From assembly GCA_025766275.1 (NCBI GenBank), contig JAFKAC010000086.1:181420-245419 (forward strand): a stretch of 64,000 bases of DNA, given 5' to 3'. Positions 42,144 to 52,779 of this stretch are shown piece after piece; positions within the stretch are counted from its first letter, which is position 1; each line of letters opens with the position of its first letter. The DNA is from Lactarius indigo. Lineage: Eukaryota; Basidiomycota; Agaricomycetes; Russulales; Russulaceae. Under the pieces are notes generated by a model, which ran no database searches, was not told the DNA's origin, and saw only the letters and a list, made by a program, of their open reading frames with translations. A program made the position numbers and the translations under genes.

Positions 42144-44479
42144 CTAAGAGGAAACATACGCAATGACCTCAGGAGAATGGTTAAAGCCGTATGGCTCCTC
42201 TTTGGGGCGCAACTCGTGTTTCAATAAAAGGGGCGTCTTACTTTGGAGCCAGCTGGGGTCATAGGCGTTGACTGGGAGACCTGGAGGGGCATATTGCGCT
42301 TGACGAACCTTCTGAGAGCTGGTGCGTATGTGCGTGAACATGCCACGTTTGTCGAGAATGAAGGCGTTAATGTGATTCCGGTGATGCAAATCATCAAAAA
42401 CTTTGAGCCAATGGTGGATGTCAGGATGCCGCCAGCTTGGTTTGACGACAGTGTATGTTGTCTGGCCGGTATTAGAATCAAAGGAAGACTCATCCGAGGA
42501 CATTCCGTCTGCTCCCAATGCATCCATGACCTCAAGGTGCTTCTTCAGTGGGTCATAGAGCTTAACAATCTCGCGGCGACGTTGAAATAACTGTAGCTTA
42601 GATGAGTGTATTCCCAGGTAGGGATATACGACAACGTACTTGGTATTTGCGCTGCTTGCGGTTATGTTTGGACCGCTCTGCAACTTTGGCTGCCTGAGGT
42701 AGCATGTCTCGTTTCCAGCGTGATTTCAGACTCTTGATCCTGCTGTTAAAAGCCTTCTCAATCGCCTTTTGCATCTCTGATGTATCGTCACGTCCTGTCT
42801 TCTCAATAAGATAAACAGCGAATGCTCGGCCGGCAGAAACATTCCATGGCGATTTCGGATCCCCTGCTATGTCAACCATGAAGTCCGCAGCTGTCGTTTC
42901 ACATGCGTTCACTCCATGGCCACTGTTCTCCCACTCGGACGCAAATGCAGAAAGCCGAGAAGGTGATGGCATGGAGCCATAAGGTGGGCTTGCACCTAGC
43001 AGTAAGGCAAGTTCGTCTCGAACGAGTTTCTGGTTTCAGCGCAATTGGATCAGTCTAGGACATGATATCAAGATTGGGACTTAAGGACTGACAGCTAGTG
43101 CTTTATCTTCGTCAGCACGGCGCAATGGGCTCCTCCTACGCCTGCTGGACTTCTTTTGACCACCGCGACACCCAGTTCTGTGAGTGGGGCTAGTGTTCTT
43201 TACTATCTGTTCGAGCAGATCGACGATGTATGCTTGTTGTTCAAAGCCACCGGAGTTCTGAGAAGTGAGTCATGAGTCACACAACTCCGAGCCTACCAAG
43301 AAGGCAACAGATATCATTCACGTACGGAGCGGCCAACCGATGATGCACCCTGACGCTGGTCTGCTCTGCGCAGATATGGAGAAGTTGTAGGCGAATCCCG
43401 CGGCTGCGAGTGCGACTCCCCTTGAGACGAAAGCCGCGAAGTGTGGGAACGGGGAGCATTGGACTGTGCGAATAGTTGAGGCAGTGGCTGAGACGTTTGA
43501 CGCCCATTAGCAATGGCAAGCGTGAGTCAAATATATGAAGCGTACACTCGGTCCTCCATTACTTTCACTGTCTACCCTGTCGCCCTGACCATCTTGGTCA
43601 ATGTTTTCTACGACTTCTGACTTGTCTGGTTCCTCGTCCAAGTCAGGATCTTCAATTACCGGTGAGTCAGACGCATAAAAATTCCGAGGGTCATGACTGG
43701 GCTCGATTGGTGGCAAGAGTTGCTCTACTTTGGATGAGCTTCGGTCATAAGTTTCCTTTTGCTTTCCTTTGGATGCTGTTTGAATGGTAACCTATTTGAA
43801 AGGAAGGATAAGGTGAACAACGATACTCAAGTAGGGTATTTCTTACGCTTTCATCTTCGGAATACGCTTCGTCTTCACTGCTTGAACCCGCAGGATAACT
43901 ACAAGGTACCCATCTGAGTCGTCTGCGTGCAGGCCTGGTTTTTATTGCCACTCTTGGGGTCGCTAAAGTTTCTTCAAACGGCTAGTTAAATAGCAATACC
44001 TTCAGAGAGGCCGTCGCACGAGGTTAAAAATCAACATGGCGCACTCCTATCTGCTCGTGACCGAGACTGGTACTGCCCGGGGTATCGACGTACGGGCGCT
44101 TCTTGGTCCGAGCTTGGAACATGTGAAGATCTTACCCCACGGCACAATGGCGAAAGCACACTTACGTGTTCTGTCGCACTCTAGGATTGACTCTGAGTCT
44201 GCTAAGAAGGCGTGGGTACATCAACGAACAAACTCGATGTGGCAGCGAACGTGGGGTTTTACCATCGCCAGACCAGGAACCACCTCGATTTGCGCCCCCC
44301 GGAGATGCTGTGGCATTGGAAACTTCTACATACCCAACATGGGAACTTCACAACAGTCGATAGCATCTGCACTCACCGTCAGGAGTGGCGTTTTCTTCTT
44401 TGTCATCAGCAAGTAGATCTTCCTCTAACGCAGTTAGATCGCGTGCACTTGCACCGTGAGTGGGGCGACCCCTGAACAT
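42144..44479 (-). CDS. Multi-exon gene of unknown function, apparently intact
   Basis: Minus strand. Well-supported exons in sense order are as follows. Near 43,940-43,850 (VPCSYPAGSSSEDEAYSEDE). 43,785-43,560 (acidic, VIEDPDLDEEPDKSEV). About 43,500-43,320 (Q/S/P-rich). About 43,258-43,095 (FEQQAYIVDLLEQIVKN, then a basic KKSSRRRR run). 43,030-42,642 (MPSPSRLSAFASEWE, AGRAFAVYLIEKTGRDD). 42,595-42,144 (RRREIVKLYDPLKKH, then WRHPDIHHWLKVFDDLH and GFNHSPEVIAYVS, stop). Introns near 43,050 and 42,620 are GT...AG and in phase, with no stop inside exons. The 5' end is uncertain; ATG 44,479 (MFRGRPTHGASARD) is a candidate. I recall similar proteins as repeated unknowns in Agaricomycete genomes. 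There is no catalytic domain that I can name. Confidence 0.5.
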
Positions 44480-44899
44480 GAGATGTTGGTTGTGGCCCCG
44501 AGATTCAGACTCTGGAGGGAGGGGCGTACATGAGTAGGTGAAAGACAACGAATAGTTTCGTACGACCCACTGAATGGAAGAGGAACGCCAGACTGATCGG
44601 GGCTGAACTACTTGCAGATCTAAGGTGAAATGCCCTATGGAGTTATGCCACAGCTAGACAGAGTGCAGACAGTCTGGAGAGAGACCTTAAATACCGCAAT
44701 AAGTACCGCGCCCATGTGGTCTTAAAGGATTGGGGATTGCTTTGTAAACAGTGTGCAGCAAGGTGTGCAGTACGTGAAACCCAGATTCCAACCCACAGCG
44801 TGATGGATAGAAGGCTAGATATCCATCAGAACCTTTCAATATCGCTGAGCTATTCACACATAGGACAAAAGGATTTGAGTTGCCGAAATACATAATCAC

Positions 44900-45400
44900 C
44901 TAACCTATTCCTGGGTGAGAGAAGAGCTTTGTGCGTGCATACTGTAGGCCGGTGCCCTGCACATATCACAGCTCAGCACCACACCACCGTGACCATTGTC
45001 CATCCGTTTCTGGTTACCGTAGAAATCAGGTACCATTGTTCTGTTCGCTTGTCACCGCATCGCATCGCGATTTTTATCTACTTCAAGGACGTAAGGACTC
45101 ATTGTAGTCATATTCTGGGTTAGCCTTATGTGACGAATGAAATATTAGTGAATCGCAAGTTCGCAACGCTCAAAACTGTGTCGGGCGACATATGTCTGCT
45201 AACACCTGGAGTGGACTAAGAGAGTCAGGGGGAGTGAGTCATTCACCATTTCTAAGGTCTCGACGGCAATCAAGCACTTCGGTCAAACGAGGCATGACGC
45301 ATGATGCATGATGCATGACGCGTGACGGTTGATGGTATTAAAAAAAAAAAACGATGTCAGACACGCGCTAGTAGTCAACTAGTCAACTAGTCAACCCTCG
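44900..45400. repeat. Diverged third copy of the duplicated segment
   Basis: GAGTGAGTCATTCACCATTTCTAAGGTCTCGACGGCAATC and the following GACGGTTGATGGTATTAAAA match 21,425-21,520 and 28,935-29,040 at lower identity. Upstream GTACCATTGTTCTG also recalls 21,075-21,090. Local ATGATGC and AGTCAACT short tandem repeats follow (45,295-45,395). Confidence 0.5.
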
Positions 45401-46367
45401 TGCCCGCTCAGGCTGCTCATTCATCTATCCGGAGGATTCCGTGGGGCGTCCAAACGTAGGCTAATTATAGGCAACTTTCGAGCTTGGGTGAGGCCAGGAG
45501 TCTCAAGATACTCTGCATGTGTTTGTTCGATCGTGTCTGCAGAGAGTTACGTGTGCTTTTCTATACCAAACACTTGACCGAAGGCATGCTTTGATGAATT
45601 CGAGAAAAAAAGTGTCAGTGGCAAGGCCTGATGGTGAGCTTGAGGGAAAGGCAGTCAGATTCACAGACGCCGATTTTGCTTTGAAGGAGCACAGGCACTC
45701 TCGGGCTAGGTCTTCCTACTTATTGCATCGCCAGCCACAGCTTACTCAAGAGTCCTGATCCTCCGGTTCCTCGGGTGCATAATCAATACACCAGACTCAA
45801 ACGGTTAATGCGGTCGCCGGGTACACGATTGGTTGGTTGGGTGTTGTCTTCGGCGCGGACCCGGATGCGCCCCGACCCTTCCTGCTGCTAGCGGGGAACT
45901 TGTCAGCTTTCGCATTCGCCACTCTCATACTAAACATATCAATATCACTACGTTCGCGATGCAGTAGAAGAGGTTATAGCGTTTACGTCCTGATTGAACG
46001 TCGTGGATATATTCGCGAAGGCGCTAGCCTAACCAAAGGTCGAAACATTTACGCGCAAGTTAGCCCCGACTCCCAACCGATTGAGTGGGAGTGTTTGATG
46101 GCAGCAATAGGTAGAAGTACGGACGAGAGTAGTACAGACACATGGACTGTAATTGTGATGTTACAGATCGGGAAAGAGTATGACCAGATGCGCAGTTGCG
46201 CAAGGGCCCGGGGTGCACAACTGCTAGTGTAAAGTGGATAAGGGCACGTAAAAAACGGTAGCACAAATTGTATGCACCTTAGTTGGACCTGTCCAGACGG
46301 AGGTGAGTAGCCACATTTTGAGACGACATAGAAAGCCTGACCGACTTGTACTTCGTCAACAATTGCG
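45401..46367. other. No gene recognised
   Basis: Plus-strand open frames 45519-45758 and 45837-46232 lack motifs. The minus strand from 46,367 down may be the 3' end of the BTB pseudogene. Confidence 0.3.
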
Positions 46368-47956
46368 TCACAATTTGCCACCTTTGCGATAGCGAACGAG
46401 GTCGCACAGTGCCCTCCCTTTGAATGACTGCAATTGTTCTCCAAGTGATTCAAATGTCATTGGAAGACCTAAAGTGAGACGAGCCGCATTCTCCAATTCC
46501 GGAGCAAGCCCCATGCTACCCGCAATAGCACACGCACGGAACGCTTCAGCCTCAACTGGCGCAGGAAACGTTCCAAGTTCAATCCCCGCACGGATATTGG
46601 ACTGAACTAATTCCATGTCGTATTTCTGGCAGGCAGCGAATAAGGCGAACACCTTTTCATAGGGGTCGGGTATGACGGGGGAAACGGGGTAAAGCGATGA
46701 GATGAGGGTATTCAGCAGGTCAGCGTTCTCGGTCAATTGGATCACAGGAAGGCCATCTATGAGTTCGTCGTCGGGTGGCTGGGGGAGAGAGAGAATATCG
46801 GTGACGATAAGGCGAGCAGTGACTGGTGGACACGGAAATCGACTTGGTCAGACGACCGGACTATAATATTCGTGTCAGTGTGTCCAAACACGATGGCACA
46901 GGATAGAGGATCCAAGTTTGCGGAGGTTGGCTCTTCCTTCACGAGAGCCAGAGCTGAATCTGCCTGTGGGTGTTTGTATTAGTTATCGCGATTAGGCCTA
47001 GTACACCAGTTCTACGTACCTTTTCTATCACCTCATGAACGACAGCGGTCAGGGCCCCCTAGAAAGCGCGTATGACCTGGCTGTGGCTGGATATCTCCAC
47101 ACACGAACACGCTTGAGAATGACGTGTGTCGGAGATTTCAGATCCGATGTGGCGTGCCCGTGCATCTTCGAACCCGACGAGATCGAAAAGATGAAGAGAT
47201 TCCACTATGGCCCTGATGTAATCGTCAAGCCACGGCGGAAAAGAGTAGTGACTAGAGCGAGGTCCTGAACAACGCAGACGATTCACGCTATCGGGCGAAC
47301 CAGAGTTTCTGAGCTCAAGGACACTCGATTTGAGATCTGTTCGGATTTGCTGGTGATACTTCCAAAGCTCATGGAGATAGGCGCCTGTCATGCCGGGGAA
47401 TTCAAGCTTGTCTCCCAAATCCTCGATCGTCACTGAGAGGCGCAATGTAACTCGCGCAGCCTGAACCGCCTCTTGACGGAGTTCGTGCTGTTGTGCAAGG
47501 AAATAAACATGGAGTACTGTCTCTGGGCGAAGGAATGGCGGATCCTGTCGAGAGATGACTCCTCAGATATGAATTAAAACTGAGTCCACTCGACACTTCT
47601 GAGCAACGGCTAGGAGCGCCATGATCTTCTCCGTGGTCGAAGGAAGGACAGGAGCGACGGGGTAAACGAAAGTGAGGAGGCTGTAAAGGGTTGCCTTGCT
47701 TTCCGGTAGTTCGACTACCGGAGGCAGTTCTTGCTTTTCACCGTTGGGGACGTTGGAAGTGTTTGAAACGTTTTGAATGAGCTCTTGAAGTACCGGGGAG
47801 CAAATGACAAGGTAAAGCTTAATCACCCGGCCCGGGCCGGAAATCATGGGAGTCGTAAGAGCGAAGAACGATATCCGGTCCAGGGAAATCGAAGTGTAAT
47901 GTCTCGTCTGAGGCGACCTCGATTGGTCTAGGAGTTGCAGGAGGGACAATAGGCAT
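46368..47956 (-). pseudogene. Double-BTB/POZ protein, broken by two stops and two frameshifts
   Basis: ATG 47956 opens MPIVPPATPRPIEVASDE and a BTB core (GPDIVLRSYDSHDF). It continues, after a frame change near 47,835, with IKLYLVICSPVLQELIQ, LYSLLTFVYPVAPV and IMALLAVAQK. A middle region follows (GAYLHELWKYHQQIRTDL, FPPWLDDYI). After a GTACGT...CACAG intron (about 47,018-46,977) a second BTB follows: DTNIIVRSSDQVDFRVHQSL, then LNTLISSLYPVSPVIPDPYE and ALFAACQKYDM. Lesions are TGA at 47565-47563, TAG at 47061-47059 (a Trp expected), and frame changes near 47,835 and in a CT run near 46,783. BTB domains mediate dimerisation or Cullin-3 binding. The partner of this family is not known to me. 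Confidence 0.75.
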
Positions 47957-48195
47957 TGTGGGGTACGTCGCTGGTAATCCACTGTAGCTTTAAAAAGAGC
48001 CCGGTAGGGGCAGGCCGCAAGCCATAGGATGAGGTAACTAGTGACTGCGGACCGTCCTTCCGGGCCGGCCTTTACCTACTGCTGTAGTCTATCTCGTATT
48101 GTACTCCATAAGTGGAAATATGTCATACATGCAATTTAAACGAGAGGTTTCCAAGCGTCATTACCGCTCGTCTCTCATCCCTCTCTGTCGTCAAC

Positions 48196-49560
48196 ATGGG
48201 TCACTACTCTCTAAAGAAGACTATTCAAAAACATTATGATTCCGTCAATACGTTGGCTTTCTCTTATGACGGGTCGCTTTTTGCAAGTGGAGCCGATGAC
48301 GGCCTAATTATATCTTTCATGGGAATGGTAGCGGGCGCGAAGTCCATCGGTTTCAAGTGAAAGCGCCAGTAACGACACTGCTTTGGCGTTCCCGTTTTGG
48401 CCATACGCTGGTCCGCTGGCGATGCGAGTGGTGACGTGCACACATTAAATCTTGATGGCTCAACCGCTGTAAGTTTCACTTGAAAAGGTCTAGTCAAGCA
48501 TTCCGCAAGCACATCTTTTATAGGGAAATCCATATTATCATACCATCAACTGTGTGCCTGGCCCCGTTCATTGCATTGCAGAAAGTGGCGTTTGGCTAGC
48601 TATTGGCTCAGGCAGGGTCGTTCAGTTGGTCAAACAAGGAAACAATTGGCGTGTTTCTGCTATCTCTTGGCTGGGAAATTGTACTAACCGAAGTGTCATA
48701 GCTACTTGGGAAAGCGTCCAGCGTCTTCCAGACCCTCCTAAGTTTCCAGAGCTCGATGGGGAGCTCCCAGAACCCATTCCACGTTCCCTCCATTTTTTAG
48801 GCGGCGGTGACCTCCTCCTGGCAACGTATATGGACCATGGCGTGTGAGTCTTTTATCTGTCAGCTACCTAGTAACATCGGTCTTACGAATGGTTGGTAGT
48901 GCATGGAACTTAAAGACACTCGAAATCAGGTGGCGTATCCGCCCTCGTGCGTGTAAAATGTATGAACGGTTCTCTCTAGCGTCACCTTCGCTTATGAGTG
49001 ATATAGAGGGTGTTCTGCTGTGTCTTCCAATGGGAAGGTCCTCGCAGTGACCAACCTTTACACGGCATTGATTGGTATTCCTTGAATTCCAACCACTTCA
49101 TGGATGCTTCGTTCCAGTACACCACACATCACACCATCCCCGACAATGTCATCCTACCCATCACTTTCGTTCATGGCAATACTGCCGTATTATCAGGGAC
49201 ATCATATGGGTGTGCTCGCATCACCACTGTAAAGGATAGGACACTAGCGGAGAGCCTTCGACATGACTGTAAGTAATTCCCTACTTAGGCAAAGTTAGAG
49301 ACTAAAAGGTTTTTTCAGCATCGGAAGACATTGTGCAAGCCTTGGTACGTGTGGTCGCACAGAAATACCGTTGTATATCACTTATCCCGCATGTCACTCA
49401 GGCATACACCAGTCGGGGATTTTCGACAGATTGTGACAGGTGTTGCTGAGAGGGGTGGCGAAACGGAAATCCGTACTGGATACAGGAGCCCGAGAGTGAT
49501 ACGAAAAAGGCCACAGAATTGAAGTCACACGCGGCACAAGAACCAGGCCGGGTACATCAC
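48196..49560 (+). pseudogene. WD40-repeat-like protein, frameshifted
   Basis: ATG 48196 opens MGHYSLKKTIQKHYDSVNTL and FSYDGSLFASGADDG, a clear WD40 blade. In a second frame come HGNGSGREVHRF and PVTTLLW (48,320-48,400). Later, after introns, come GPVHCIAESGVWLAIGSGR, RSLHFLGGGDLLLATYMDHG (about 48,780-48,845), VTNLYTG-type sequence and LPITFVHGNTAVLSGTSYG (about 49,160-49,215). An extra base near 48,410 and a frame change near 48,318 break the ORF. WD40 propellers are binding scaffolds; no specific role can be given. The C-terminal end after 49,290 is uncertain. Confidence 0.62.
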
Positions 49561-49959
49561 ACCACGCACGTGAGATATAGAATCTCAGGCCCTCCCATAC
49601 CAGCTGAAGCGCTCCTGGCAGATGCTAGTTCCAACAATCGTTATTATCACGTGCAGCATAGCAATCCTCTTGGCCGCAACGCAGTGGGATACGATCACAT
49701 CGTTCACCAATTGGTCTGAAAACTGGACAAGAGCCGCAGAGGCCAGCGAAACCATAGGTACAGGAACGGGAGAGGGTTGGGTTGAAGATATGTAGTTGCG
49801 TTCATCAACACAACTCGACCAGACTGGCCAGTCTCAAAGTGTACTCGGACTGGCATCGAATTGACATATTATCGTTTGTAGTTGTATCATAGTAAACTTG
49901 ATCAGATTGTGGCTCACTCATACGAGACTTTTATTCATGTGAACAAATATTTCTAGCGA

Positions 49960-50275
49960 CTGGTTTTGTGCGCACTACTTTCACGACGCACAACAGCCTC
50001 CCCCTTTGCTTCCCACACACAATTTCATTTTCGTCTGTGATTCGGATACAACAGTCCAAATAGGGTCATGTTTACTTGACTTGCTTCGTGCACGTCGATT
50101 TTTTTTCTTTGTTTTTCTCTGGCTTGCGTTGAGGCATCTGTGCAGTACTGTATTCTTGCCGGCGGCTGGTATTGTGCACACTACTTCGCACGACATCTCC
50201 CCTCGTCGGGAATCAAACAATTTCATTTTTGTTTCTGATTCGACACAGGAGTCGGTTTGATCGGGTCTATGCCAT
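49960..50275. repeat. Imperfect tandem duplication, about 190 bp
   Basis: The order TTGTGCGCACTACTTTCACGA, CAATTTCATTTTCGTCTGTG and GATTCGGATACA (49,965-50,050) recurs as TTGTGCACACTACTTCGCACGA, CAATTTCATTTTTGTTTCTG and GATTCGACACA (50,172-50,248). No gene is seen in it. Confidence 0.6.
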
Positions 50276-50454
50276 ACAATGTTGTGGCATTCTGGGCCCG
50301 AAATCACGCATTTTCGGTACTTTCGGTCTCGGTCCGGCGTCATGGTTCAGTCGCCGTTGGTAACGCTTCCGCCATCTCGTTCATCATTCTCTCGCGCTCC
50401 CATGGCGTCGCTCTCGCCATCGATCTCCACGCCATCCTCCATCCCTCTCGCTCT

Positions 50455-50455
<1 letters not shown>

Positions 50456-50489
<34 letters not shown>

Positions 50490-50496
50490 CTCTCTC
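50456..50496. repeat. (CA)n(TC)n microsatellite
   Basis: A 31-base CA run (50456-50486) is followed directly by five TC units (50487-50496). Confidence 0.95.
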
Positions 50497-52779
50497 CTTC
50501 CCTCTCTGTCGCTCATTACATTTCTCACCCCATCGCTCACTCGCTCACTAGGACCTCGCCTCACTCCGCAAATGGACGACACCGATCGACATTGAAGACA
50601 GGCCGTACGCCTGTGTCGTCCTTGTCTCTCAACACCCTATCTCTGTTGCATCGCCCATATCACTTGTCCGTTTCAAGATGTCAAGATCGCAGCTCGCCCG
50701 CTCTCGCTTCCCCGGGTTGGACTCGGAAAAGAAAAGATTATATTGTCGTGCGTCATAGTGTCTCGGCCCCCTTTGTTATTTTCGTATGCTCGCTACCTGT
50801 CACTTAGATAATGCGTTTTGATTGCTCGTGTTCGCGCTCATCTCCCTTTGACTCGCTCGCATCTGTTCGCTCTCACTCTGCCCGTCGTATTGTCCCCTCT
50901 GTTCCCCTATTCTTACTCTCATTACTTTTACTTGGACTCGGAATGCGTCGTATACTGGCTCGCATGTATATAATCCATTCCCTCCATTCCCTCTTCGCTC
51001 GTTAATAGCAGTGTCGTGTTTTCCCCTCTCCATCTCATCCTGCGTGCCGCGTGACTCGGTTCGAAGTTAGGCCCTACCGCGGGCACTCGAACTCGTTGAC
51101 GACTCTGTCTGCCACTTCGGATGCATCTCCTCTCGTTTCATTTCGTCTTCCCGCCATCACCGTTCGCTCTCGCCCTCGTCCGTTCGCGATCGCACCGGCT
51201 CTCGCCACCGCGAACGCTTCCTACTTGGCTCACTTTCACCTATCTAACCACTGCGGGATCCCCTCCGCCTTCGGACTCAAACGGACTCGGCTCCAGCACC
51301 ATACAACGGGCACGTACGTCGACCGCTTTCGGTCCAACCCCCCCCGAGGCACGGGAGTGCCGTGTGGGTACCAGACCAGATCATCACTTCACATAATCCA
51401 CTCCTGCATACGCTTCAACGCGGCACGGTGCCAGGCCCACATTCCAACAACCCCACTCGCTTCTCCCGCGTCATTGGCCCGGGAAGGGACGACGCCGAAC
51501 GCATACAGGAGAGCCACGCGCTCACGAAGCCGGCTCGTGGAAGGAGGATCCCCCGGAACCTGACTGAGGAGGCAGGAAAACCCCCACGCGAGTCTCGTAC
51601 ACGAAAATTTTGGCATCTAACGCAGCCCTACCTTCCCTTGCGAAGTCTTGGGGCTAACTGCTTAAGATGCCCCACCCATGTTTTTCTCCTCGCTCAGTTC
51701 TGGTAACGAGGGCACCCCCTATTAGGTACAATCCTTGTAAATGTAGCAGGCTACGTCCGGTCTAAACCTCGGGCTTGTACTCCGGGATATAAACAGTTCA
51801 AAAAAAAAGTCTGACAGTAACAATGTGGATCGTTATTCCTAGAAGAACAAATGAGAGGAGGGATAGGGGATACGCACACACCAATGTCACACCACACTAA
51901 ACAGCTCGAATTTGAAATAGGGTCAAACACGCCTCCCACGAGCAAGGTTTCAGTCGGCCACGTCGACGCCAGTAATTCACAGTGTCCTGTGGCGCGGCAC
52001 CTTGTTTCACAAAATTGCATTTCATGTGTGGAGTGCATATCCAGATTAAAAGATAGGAGCACTCCCGAGGAGTAGCGAGTTTGTGCCTTCCATTTTCCCA
52101 GAATCATACAATAACACTTTACACTCCGATGTTGGTAATGGTTAGCCGAAGCTTACTGTAATTTTCTCTTTCCTCCGCTAGCCGAAAACCCATTTGTCGA
52201 GTGCCTGGTTTCACGAGGCAAGAGGCGATACGATGATGTGAGCGCAGTCTGAGCGAACAAAGACGGCACGAGGCGCGGGGACGTGCGGCCTGTCTACAAA
52301 CCTGGGGGCTGTCATTGATTTTCAATTGACGCAGACCGAATGCTGCCAGTATGCCATATATTGCCGGCTTGCGGCTCTGCTGGGTGCCGCCAGCCATCGT
52401 GACGCTCGCAGTGGGGTTGAACCCCGCTCTTAAGTACTTGACTTGAACTTTCGTAGTTACTCTGTAAAATGCAGGTTGTCTGCTGTAGAAGAAGATGGAC
52501 GTGCCTGGTAAAATTGACGACCGCTGTTTCGGGCTTTGCTCGTGTTTCACACGTTTGCCGTAATTTTCAACAATTGTCATCCACCTGCTTGCTGAGCGCT
52601 GAGCGCTGAACCGGTATCCCTCCACTCATACAACTCGGATACACCCGAGTTGAGATGGATGGGCAAGTTCGGAGTACAATTCCTGAGAGAAAGACATGAT
52701 AGAAGTGGGAACAATGGCAAAGAATTGAAACTACGGCCTATTAAAGGCTTGCATCGTATGAAGATATAATCGACTTACC
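50497..52779. other. Pyrimidine-rich, CpG-rich intergenic stretch
   Basis: CTCGCT/TCTCGC-rich sequence from 50,500 to 51,300 keeps frames open without motifs. 51,700-52,640 contains minus-strand open frames (52107-51751 and 52625-52119) with no domain. No supported gene. Confidence 0.35.

Noticed and set aside
50279..50595. Plus-strand open frames across the CA/TC microsatellite
   Set aside because: Translation of simple repeat (HTHTHT, LSLS); no protein evidence.
52380..52440. tRNA-like GGGGTTGAACCCC hairpin
   Set aside because: It resembles a T arm, but the 5-bp stem does not pair in the T-arm register, and no acceptor or anticodon arm could be found around it.
52119..52625. 168-codon minus-strand open frame upstream of the Crinkler-type gene
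   Set aside because: No domain recognised, opposite strand, and no splice structure. It may be part of an unknown repeat but does not support a gene call.
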